A DNA stretch of 64,000 nucleotides from Gloeobacter morelensis MG652769 (lineage in GTDB: Bacteria; Cyanobacteriota; Cyanobacteriia; Gloeobacterales; Gloeobacteraceae): NCBI RefSeq assembly GCF_021018745.1, contig NZ_CP063845.1, positions 3,038,001-3,102,000 of the forward strand. Reading direction: 5' to 3'. Positions 16,746 through 23,945 of the stretch are shown here, piece by piece; positions within the stretch are counted from its first letter, which is position 1, and each line of letters starts with the position of its first letter. The position numbers and the translations under genes were made by a program. The notes below the pieces were generated by a model that ran no database searches, was not told the DNA's origin, and saw nothing but the letters and a program-made list of their open reading frames with translations.

Positions 16746-16970
16746 TCACGTCCCGTTCGCTGTGGGGGCATCGAAGACCGAAAGAGCCACCTTCGCGATA
16801 TCGCGCACGGCTTCGAGGTTGCCCGTCGCCCGGTGCATCAGGGCAATCGCTCCCCTGGTCGCCAGAAAAAACCGGGCCAAGGCGCGGATATCCCGACCGG
16901 GCTCCAGTTGACCTTGCGCTTGGGCACGCAACAGAGATCTTTGCTGGCTCGGACGGCACCTGCTATCCCA
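16746..16970 (-). pseudogene. TetR-family regulator, C-terminal remnant
   Basis: The minus strand encodes QLEPGRDIRALARFFLATRG and then HRATGNLEAVRDIAKVALSV, which fits the C-terminal ligand-binding helices of TetR-family repressors. An in-frame stop lies about 15 codons upstream of the first recognisable helix and no helix-turn-helix domain is found nearby. It is therefore a remnant without the DNA-binding part. The gene it once controlled cannot be told, though the cupin gene at 17134 is adjacent. Confidence 0.55.
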
Positions 16971-17133
16971 TATCGGTGCTCAAAACAGGTTGCGCCACAT
17001 CGCACCAGCAGCCGGAACCAACTCAGGGCTCAAAGAATCGACAAAAAATGAAAATCTCAGTGTCCAAACGCAGACGCGGCGTCCTTCTTGCAGTGCAGGT
17101 GGCTGAGTGAAGGTCAAGTCATCGTAGACCTAC

Positions 17134-17598
17134 TCAGATGTGCGGATTGCCTGCGGGTTCTCCCGCACTGTTTGTCCAGATGTCGTCCGGCAGGGACCGG
17201 TCGCGGTAGCAGATTCGATCATGGTCAGGACAGGTGATCGTGTCGATTGGAGCGCGGGTACCGACAACAAAGCATCGGGTGACCGACCTGCTACGATTTT
17301 CGAGGTAGTGGCCGATCGGAACCCCGGCGCAGAATGTCGCGGCGTCGCCGGCTCGCAGCAGTTTCTCCTCGGTTCCTTCGATGAGCGTGATCTCGCCTTC
17401 AAGGACAAAGACCATTTCATCCTCAGCGCTGTGCCAATGCTTGATCGACGAGCGGGAGCCAGGCTGCAGCTCCTCGATAAGAGCACCGAACTGGGTGAGT
17501 CCACCGGCTTCACTAATCCAGAGCGTGCGGTCAGGTTCTGCGGATCCCTGGGCAGGGTTCTCTTCGACGACAAATCGATCTGGGGTAATAGCGGGCAT
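17134..17598 (-). CDS. Cupin-domain protein
   Basis: The 154-residue protein has a single cupin barrel. The first cupin motif reads KHWHSAEDEMVFVLEGEITL, with two histidines and a glutamate as metal ligands, and the second reads AGVPIGHYLENRS with the last histidine. Such proteins bind a metal ion and may be isomerases, dioxygenases or sensors; the substrate cannot be predicted. It has no signal peptide. The gene stands alone on the minus strand between a TetR remnant and an unassigned 250-base gap. Confidence 0.85.
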   Translation of the reverse strand: MPAITPDRFVVEENPAQGSAEPDRTLWISEAGGLTQFGALIEELQPGSRSSIKHWHSAEDEMVFVLEGEITLIEGTEEKLLRAGDAATFCAGVPIGHYLENRSRSVTRCFVVGTRAPIDTITCPDHDRICYRDRSLPDDIWTNSAGEPAGNPHI

Positions 17599-17845
17599 GC
17601 TTGCTTCTCCAAAGCCACTCGAAGTTTAACGCTTTGCGCTGGCGAAGGCTGATAGAGCGTTTCGTATAGATGGGCTCTTTTGAGAACACTGCCACAAGTC
17701 ATTTGCTTGCGATGCCTGGCAAGGATTGCTTTTCACCAATCCGCCTACCGCCACTTCAAGGCCTTCTACACCAAGATAGTCTGGGGGCATTGGCTGAGCC
17801 TGCCTCCGCCTCAGCACATTGTAGGATGTACAGCTGGTGCGCCTT

Positions 17846-18406
17846 TCAGCACCTGAACAGCAGACCCATTTCGAGGCGAGAACCGTTGGGTAGCGCGATC
17901 GATTCCTGACGGGTGCGAACTACCACCTCCGCGTAACCTTCGGCTGTGGGCAAGCTGTGCTCGTAAAGCTGGGCGTTTTTGACATCCACCACCCAGTAGA
18001 GCGGAATGCTCGCCGCTGCGTAGGCGCGCGCCTTGATCGAGAGGTCTGCAGCCAGGGTGGAGGCCGCAACTTCGATCACCAGCAGCACCCGGTCTGGAGG
18101 GGGGTGTCCACCTTCGTAGTCCAGTCCTTGCGGGTCGGGCTCGACTAGAGACACATCCGGGACAGGTTCGCTGTCTGCGCTCAAAGTGATCGGCTGCTCG
18201 CAGAGGAGTTGACCGAGTGGATAGCCCAGGGCCAGAAGCGCTTGCAGGAGACGCCGCACCACCGCGGCGTGCAGTGGGCCTTGCGGGGGCATAGACAGGA
18301 TGCGTCCTTGCAGCAGCTCAATGTTCTCGTCCAGTCCGAACACCCCGGCTTCGAGAATCCGGTGATACTCAGCAACAACAAAACGGCGTTCCGATAAGGC
18401 GACCAC
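17846..18406 (-). CDS. Uma2-family protein
   Basis: The 186-residue protein has the normal length of a single-domain Uma2 (DUF820) member. PD-(D/E)XK-type residues are visible: the aspartate in PVPDVSLVEPD, the glutamate in VLLVIEVAAST, and the lysine in DLSIKARAYAAASIPLYWVV. The N-terminal FVVAEYHRILEAGVFG and ELLQGRILSMPP are also typical. It starts at a GTG. Unlike the Uma2 protein at 15896 it has no coiled-coil tail. The cellular role of the family is unsettled; a nuclease function is inferred only from the fold. Confidence 0.9.
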   Translation of the reverse strand: MVALSERRFVVAEYHRILEAGVFGLDENIELLQGRILSMPPQGPLHAAVVRRLLQALLALGYPLGQLLCEQPITLSADSEPVPDVSLVEPDPQGLDYEGGHPPPDRVLLVIEVAASTLAADLSIKARAYAAASIPLYWVVDVKNAQLYEHSLPTAEGYAEVVVRTRQESIALPNGSRLEMGLLFRC

Positions 18407-18947
18407 CGACCCGATTCCTTGGCAGTTGAGTCGATTGTGACCCTAAAAAGGCACCGCTGGCCACATCTCTAACACTATCCATCAGGCACCTCCGAGGGGA
18501 CTACCTGCTTTGGCTGGCAGGGAAATCGGAGGGCAATCCCTCCTGGTGTACAATTGTGCTTGTCGCCCTGGTGAGTTCGCCGTACCCGGTCGGCCACAGC
18601 CAGGGGATAGAACACGCAAGAAGGCGTAAGCCGTATCGGCTCTCGGCCACGGACTTTGGACAGTGGAAAGGAAATGGGCCTTGCCCGCTGCAAGCACGAC
18701 CGCTGCGCGGTCTACGGGTGGGCAACCGGCTGGGACTCAGCCAGGGAGCGTTAAGGCTGGGGTTGCCCGGCTTTGCTCCAGAAGCCGTCTGCTTTACCTG
18801 ACGGAGCGTCACAGGAAAAGCCCTATCGGGCAGTACCACGCTCAACGCCAATCTACGGACAAGACCTGAGTACTGGTTCCGCTATGTCTGACTGAGGGCA
18901 ACAAGCCTGTTCAAAATTTTCGATAAAGTTGGAGTGAACCCCTGCGG
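18407..18947. other. Intergenic region, no supported gene
   Basis: About 540 bases between a Uma2 gene and an IS3-family remnant. Several short frames exist on both strands but none has a recognisable motif. The stretch at 18690-18840 has a composition seen at the 3' ends of transposon genes and may be decayed mobile DNA; I cannot support more than that. Confidence 0.4.
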
Positions 18948-19509
18948 TGAGACAGTCTTCTGGCCTTGTTCAGTGGGTTGGCTTGTCAGACTTATCTCAC
19001 GAACAAGGCTTGCCTCAAACTCGACGGGCGGCAAATATCCGATGGATGAATGCAATCGCTTCTGAGGCAACATTCTCTTTGACTTCCCTGTAGCTTGTGT
19101 ACTCGTTTAGCAGCACCTCTTCATACTTCAAGGTCTTCATGAATGACTCTGCGAACGCATTATCATATGGAGGTGACTTCCGCTCTTTGACCTGCATCTC
19201 TGAGCGCTCCAAGACTTTTTTTAAAAACTGGTTCTCCATGGTGAGCTTGCCCACCATTTGCTTCAGTTTAGCAATGCGCTGCTCCTGACGTTTCTGGCCG
19301 GCACTAGAGTGCACAAAGGCAGCGTGAGGATTGTTGCGGTATTGCATGCACCAATGGGTAACGAGATTGGGATGCAGGGCCTGAAGTCGAGCGACCTGGG
19401 CAACAGTGCTACCAGCCTCCACTTCTCGAACAACCTGAAGTTTGAACTCCGGTGTGAAGGAACGACGGGTTTTGGACATGTGCTACTTCTCCGTGGTCCG
19501 ACTGTCTCA
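18948..19509 (-). mobile_element. IS3-family element, internally deleted, with intact ends
   Basis: The element is bounded by perfect 10-base inverted repeats, TGAGACAGTC at 18948-18957 and GACTGTCTCA at 19500-19509, with the TG...CA ends usual for IS3. Only 562 bases remain instead of about 1.2-1.3 kb. The inside is a fusion of the orfA region with a late part of orfB. No target duplication is visible. Because the ends are intact it could in principle be moved by a transposase supplied elsewhere. Confidence 0.75.
19015..19479 (-). pseudogene. IS3-family transposase, orfA fused to an orfB fragment
   Basis: The frame encodes OrfA with its helix-turn-helix (RRSFTPEFKLQVVREVEAGS) and leucine-zipper (KLKQMVGKLTMENQFLKKVL), then jumps to an integrase-core segment, PPYDNAFAESFMKTLKYEEV, without the first two-thirds of OrfB. 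The two catalytic aspartates upstream are missing. Near 19050 the frame shifts again; the expected QKRLHSSIGYLPPVEFE is found in another frame at 18990-19070. The protein cannot be an active transposase, but it keeps the DNA-binding N-terminus. Confidence 0.85.
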
Positions 19510-19644
19510 CATTAAGGGTGCATTCCATTCCGACACGAATTACGGCGCATTGACCAGGCGCTGGCGATGGCTGATGCCCAACCCGCCGGGTCCTTCTGGC
19601 GCGGGGTGTCGGCGTGGGTGACGGAGTACTGGATAGGCCGAAGC

Positions 19645-20022
19645 TCAGTCAGCTGCCCACTCGCTCTGTTCGTCCGCGAACGCCAAACTCTCTTCGCCCC
19701 AGTCTTCCTCCGGCATTTCACCGGCATCGGCGCCGGCAACGCTCTCCGCTTCACCGGTCCAATCCGCCTCGCTCTGCCAGGTCTCTGGGGCGGCCTGATC
19801 GTCGCCGTCGAAGATATCGAACAGCGGATCGACCACGGCGGCATTCACCAGTTCAGCGCCGGCCAGGCCCACGCCGGCGCCGAAAAAGGTGCCTGCGACC
19901 GCGCCCATACCGAAAGCGGCAAACCCGCCGGTCAATCCCAGGCTGCCGCCCGCGCAGGTGCCGACGATATCGATGCCCAGCTTGACGACCTGCTCCAACT
20001 CCGAATCCGGGTTATCCGCCAT
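19645..20022 (-). CDS. Small glycine-rich membrane protein
   Basis: This 125-residue protein begins MADNPDSELEQVVKLGIDIV and then has a glycine-zipper hydrophobic stretch (GGFAAFGMGAVAGTFFGAGV, about residues 32-52), followed by a strongly acidic tail. No family is recognised. The layout (glycine-zipper membrane segment next to acidic, low-complexity sequence) resembles the middle of the EF-hand protein at 3163, without evident sequence homology. It lies 54 bases downstream of the sugar nucleotidyltransferase gene on the same strand, so it may be the last gene of that transcript. Confidence 0.6.
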   Translation of the reverse strand: MADNPDSELEQVVKLGIDIVGTCAGGSLGLTGGFAAFGMGAVAGTFFGAGVGLAGAELVNAAVVDPLFDIFDGDDQAAPETWQSEADWTGEAESVAGADAGEMPEEDWGEESLAFADEQSEWAAD

Positions 20023-20075
20023 GATCCTGCTCCTAGCGATTGCGCAAAATTCTAGGGAACAGGCCGACAGGCGAG

Positions 20076-22586
20076 CTAGCGGCGGTCGCGGGTGAACTCC
20101 TGCACCACTTCGCGGTACTTGCGCGCCAGGCGCTCGACCGATTCGCGGTTGTGGCCGTTGCTGTAGATGTGCACCAGCGGCTCGCCCGCATCCGGCAGGA
20201 TCAGCACCCAGTCTTCTTTGGAGAAGTGCACTTTCACGCCGTCCATCAATTCCAGGCTCTCCTCGGGGTGCGATTCGACCAACTGGCGCATCATCGCCCC
20301 TTTGGCGTTCCAGGGGCAGTGGATGACGTGGTGGCGGTGGTGGATGCGCGGCAGATCCTGGCGGGTCTGGGAGAGCGAGCGCTCCTGCTCGGCCAGCATC
20401 TCGATAAGACGCGCCACCGCGAACATCGCATCGAAGCCCGGGTGCAGCTGCGGAAAGATAAAACCCATCTCCGCCGAACCCGCCAACGCGACGTTGTTGG
20501 TGGCCGCCGCCGCCTCCATCAGCGCGGTCGGGCTCGCCTTGGTGCGCACTACGCGGCCGTCGTGGCGGTGGGCAATTTGCTCGACGACGCCGGAGACCTC
20601 GGTGGGAATGACCACGACCGAGCGCGGGCTGTCGGTGAGCACCAGTTCGACCAGCAGCGCCGTCAGCTGCTCGTCTTTGATGGCGGCTCCGGCCTCGTCC
20701 ACCAGCGTGAAACGCTCACCGTTGGCGAAAATCTGCACCCCGAAGGTGGCCTGCAGCGCTTCGACGACATTGCCCAACTGGGTGAGCAAACTCTCGCGCT
20801 GCTTGCTGGTGGGAGGGGCGTTGGGGGTGAGGGCGGCGTTGAGGACGACCGCCTCGCAGCCCAGTTTGCCGAGCAAAGTCGGCAACACGGCCCCGGAAAC
20901 GCCGTAGGCGTAGTCGATCACCACCCGGGCGGGGCTGTTGCGCAGGGCAACCGCGCTCAAGTGGTCGATAAACCCGGCACCGTAGAATTCGAGCGTGCGC
21001 GAGGGGTAGGTGATTTCGCCGATTTCGTCGATGCGGGCGCGCCGGAAATCTTCTTTAAAAAAGGCCGATTCGATCTTTTTCTCGCGGCTCTTGCCGAGGT
21101 TGATCCCCTGGGAATCGAAAAATTCGATGAGGGTGCGGTCGTTGTGCTCGGGGTGGACGCGCACGTGGATGCCGCCGTTCACTTCGAGCATCGGGGCGAC
21201 GTAGCGGGCGATCGGGATGGCGGTGGCCTCCAGGTTCTGGACGTTCACTCCGACGCTCATCAATCCCGAGACCAGCGAGCGCGAGATCATCCGGGAGATG
21301 GCGCGCTGGTCGCGGCTCACCTGCACCTGGGCGCCGGGCTTGAGGGTGGCGCCGTAGGCGGCCCCCAGCTTGACGGCGAATTCGGGGGTGATCTCGACGT
21401 TCGCCAGGCCGCTCACACCGCGCTGCGAAAACAGATTGCGGATCGCCGTGGTGCCCCAGATCAGGTTCATCGTCACATGGGCACCCACTTCGACCTTCTT
21501 CGAAGGCCAAAGGCGCACCTCGGGAGCGATCACCGCCTCGTCGCCCACCGTGGTAAGCGCTCCGACCACCGAGCCTTCGAGCAATTGCGCCCGCCTGCCG
21601 ACCCGCGCCCCGCGGGCGATCGTGCAACCCCTCAGGTGCACTTCCTCGCCGATGATGGCGCCGTTCCAGATCACCGGGCGCTTGAGGTCGGCCGCAGCCC
21701 CCACCGTGACGTTGTCGCCGATGATCGTGCCCGCGGAGAGCCGGGCGCGCGGGCCGATGCGGCAGTTGTGGCCGATGATCAGCGGCGCTTCCAGGTGGAC
21801 GCTCGGATCGACGATGGTGTTGTCGCCTATCCAGATGCCCTCGGCGTGCTGCCGGTAGCCGTGCTCCAGGCGAATCTTGCCCGCCAGGGCGTCGTACTGG
21901 GCTTCGCGGTAGGTGTCGAGGCTGCCCACATCGCACCAGTAGCCCTCGGCCACGTAGCCGTACATCGGCTCGCCCTTGGCGAGCAACTTCGGAAAGAGAT
22001 CTTTGGAAAAATCGACCTCGGTGTCGGCGGGCAGGTATTCGAGCACCTCCGGCTCCAGGATGTAGGTGCCGGTGTTGACCGTATCTGAGAACACTTCGCT
22101 GGTGGAAGGCTTTTCGAGAAAGCGCACGATCCGGCCATGGGCGTCGGTGATCACCACGCCGAATTCCATCGGATCGGGCACCCGGGCGAGCACCAGCGTC
22201 GCCTTCGAGCCGTGTTCTTTGTGAAAGGCGACCGCCGCCGAAAGGTCGATGTCGGTGAGCGAATCGCCCGAGATGACGATGAACGTCTCGTGCAGCAGGT
22301 TTTCGATATTTTTGACGCAACCGGCGGTGCCGAGCGGCTTTTCTTCTTCGACCGCATAGGTCATGCGCAGACCGAAGTCGCTGCCGTCGCGAAAATATTC
22401 GCGCATGACATCCGGCAGATAGTACAGCGTCGCAATCACTTCATCGACGCCGTGGCGCTTGAGCAAGTTGAGGATGTGCTCGGAGATCGGGCGGTTGAGA
22501 ATCGGAACCATCGGCTTGGGTAAATCGCACGTCAGGGGCCTCAGCCGTGTGCCCGAACCGCCCGCCATCAGTACTGCGCGCATCAA
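20076..22586 (-). CDS. Mannose-1-phosphate guanylyltransferase fused to a phosphomannomutase-like domain
   Basis: The 836-residue protein starts with a nucleotidyltransferase domain (GGSGTRLRPLT at 9-19, LPKPMVPILNRP after it), then a left-handed beta-helix of hexapeptides (about 245-340), then a phosphohexomutase-type region (about 375-836). It should make GDP-mannose or a related sugar nucleotide for polysaccharides. In the mutase region the phosphoserine loop (normally TASHNP) reads VSRDQRAISRM, and the metal loop (normally DGDGDR) reads ANGERF. The mutase activity is therefore probably lost. ATG at 22586; a close second ATG follows. It is divergent from the bisphosphatase gene. Confidence 0.9.
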   Translation of the reverse strand: MMRAVLMAGGSGTRLRPLTCDLPKPMVPILNRPISEHILNLLKRHGVDEVIATLYYLPDVMREYFRDGSDFGLRMTYAVEEEKPLGTAGCVKNIENLLHETFIVISGDSLTDIDLSAAVAFHKEHGSKATLVLARVPDPMEFGVVITDAHGRIVRFLEKPSTSEVFSDTVNTGTYILEPEVLEYLPADTEVDFSKDLFPKLLAKGEPMYGYVAEGYWCDVGSLDTYREAQYDALAGKIRLEHGYRQHAEGIWIGDNTIVDPSVHLEAPLIIGHNCRIGPRARLSAGTIIGDNVTVGAAADLKRPVIWNGAIIGEEVHLRGCTIARGARVGRRAQLLEGSVVGALTTVGDEAVIAPEVRLWPSKKVEVGAHVTMNLIWGTTAIRNLFSQRGVSGLANVEITPEFAVKLGAAYGATLKPGAQVQVSRDQRAISRMISRSLVSGLMSVGVNVQNLEATAIPIARYVAPMLEVNGGIHVRVHPEHNDRTLIEFFDSQGINLGKSREKKIESAFFKEDFRRARIDEIGEITYPSRTLEFYGAGFIDHLSAVALRNSPARVVIDYAYGVSGAVLPTLLGKLGCEAVVLNAALTPNAPPTSKQRESLLTQLGNVVEALQATFGVQIFANGERFTLVDEAGAAIKDEQLTALLVELVLTDSPRSVVVIPTEVSGVVEQIAHRHDGRVVRTKASPTALMEAAAATNNVALAGSAEMGFIFPQLHPGFDAMFAVARLIEMLAEQERSLSQTRQDLPRIHHRHHVIHCPWNAKGAMMRQLVESHPEESLELMDGVKVHFSKEDWVLILPDAGEPLVHIYSNGHNRESVERLARKYREVVQEFTRDRR

Positions 22587-22750
22587 GATACCTCCTCGCC
22601 CACTGCAAGTGGATAGCCCTCCACCCGTCCAGTGTATGGGTCCGCCGGGGGATTTGCCAGACGCCCTGGAGGCGTCCGCTAATCCCTTATCAAGGCGTCC
22701 GGGGCGTTCTGGTACACTGAGGACCGCGGACGTAGATGAGGTATGCGGCC

Positions 22751-23791
22751 ATGGAAAAATCCCTTGGCTTGGAAATTATCGAGGTAGTCGAGCAGGCCGC
22801 GATCGCGTCGGCCCGCCTGATGGGTAAAGGACTCAGAAACGAAGCGGACGGCGTTGCCGTGAAGGCGATGCGCGACCGCATGAACGAAATTTATATGCGC
22901 GGGCGGATCGTGATTGGCGAAGGCGAGCGCGACGACGCCCCGATGCTCTTTATCGGCGAGCAAGTGGGCATCTGCACCCAGCCCAACGCCGCCGAGATGT
23001 GCAGTATCGACGAACTGATCGAAATCGACATCGCCGTGGACCCCTGCGAGGGCACCAACCTGGTGGCCGAGGGCCGGCAGGGCTCGATGGCGGTATTGGC
23101 CATCTCCGAAAAGGGCGGTCTGTTGGGGGCACCTGACTTGTACATGAAAAAGCTGGCCGCTCCGCCCCAGGCCAAAGGCAAGGTCCATATCGACTACCCG
23201 GCCACCAAAAATTTGCAAATCATCGCCGAGTGCCTCGATCGCGCCATCGAAGATTTGGTGGTGATCGTCATGAAGCGCGACCGCCACAAAGACTTGATTA
23301 GCGAGATCCGCTCGACGGGTGCGCGGGTGCGCTTTATCGACGACGGCGATATCTCGGCGGCTCTTTCGGCGGGCATCAACGGCACCGGCGTGCACGCGCT
23401 GATGGGCATCGGCGCGGCCCCCGAAGGGGTCATTTCCGCTGCCGCCCTGCGCTGTCTGGGGGCGCACTTCCAGGGCCAGCTCATCTACGATCCCGATGTG
23501 GTCCAGACCGGCCTGCTCAAGGGTACCAAAGCCGAAATCGAAGAGCAGCTCAAAGCCCAGGGCGTCGAGCAGCCCGACAAAGTCTGGGAGGCTGAGGAAC
23601 TCGCTTCCGGCAAGAATGTGCTCTTTGCCGCCTGCGGGATTACCGACGGCGATTTTATCAAGGGCGTGCGCTTTTTTACCGGTTCCGCCCGCACCGAGAC
23701 GATGGTCATCTCCAGCCAATCCAACACCGTCCGCTTCGTGGACACCGTCCACATTCTCGACCCGGCCCACCACGCCTCGCTGGTGATTTAG
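22751..23791 (+). CDS. glpX: Class II fructose-1,6-/sedoheptulose-1,7-bisphosphatase
   Basis: The 346-residue protein is of the GlpX type, the dual-function Calvin cycle phosphatase of cyanobacteria. Family blocks are [37 protein letters not shown] with metal-binding aspartate and glutamate, [11 protein letters not shown] and [15 protein letters not shown]. It removes the 1-phosphate from fructose-1,6-bisphosphate and sedoheptulose-1,7-bisphosphate in the cytoplasm, and works with Rubisco encoded about 20 kb downstream. ATG at 22751 matches the family N-terminus ([20 protein letters not shown]), with GATGAGGT about 10 bases upstream. Confidence 0.96.
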   Translation: MEKSLGLEIIEVVEQAAIASARLMGKGLRNEADGVAVKAMRDRMNEIYMRGRIVIGEGERDDAPMLFIGEQVGICTQPNAAEMCSIDELIEIDIAVDPCEGTNLVAEGRQGSMAVLAISEKGGLLGAPDLYMKKLAAPPQAKGKVHIDYPATKNLQIIAECLDRAIEDLVVIVMKRDRHKDLISEIRSTGARVRFIDDGDISAALSAGINGTGVHALMGIGAAPEGVISAAALRCLGAHFQGQLIYDPDVVQTGLLKGTKAEIEEQLKAQGVEQPDKVWEAEELASGKNVLFAACGITDGDFIKGVRFFTGSARTETMVISSQSNTVRFVDTVHILDPAHHASLVI

Positions 23792-23813
23792 CGTCTATTT
23801 TGCAACAAGCGCA

Positions 23814-23850
23814 GGGGGTATGGTCCAAGCGGCTGTGCCCCCTTGGTTTT
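23814..23850 (+). terminator. Possible terminator after the bisphosphatase gene
   Basis: GGGGG and CCCCC flank a 19-base loop and are followed by TTGGTTTT. The stem is short and the loop long, so this is a weak candidate. Confidence 0.35.
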
Positions 23851-23945
23851 ATAGAGTTTAGAAAATGATGGCCGAACGGGGTTGGCTGGTGGAGCATTCC
23901 ACTTTCTGCTGAGTCCCAAACGTGATGCCGCAGCGGCGAGATGCT

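Noticed and set aside
18690-18840. Possible 3' end of an IS200/IS605 tnpB with its guide RNA
   Set aside because: Only a vague resemblance in short frames; no zinc-finger cysteines or catalytic residues of TnpB could be found.
20040-22088. 682-residue open frame on the plus strand
   Set aside because: It is antisense to the guanylyltransferase gene, consists of low-complexity histidine, aspartate and valine-rich sequence and matches no family; long antisense frames are expected in GC-rich genes.
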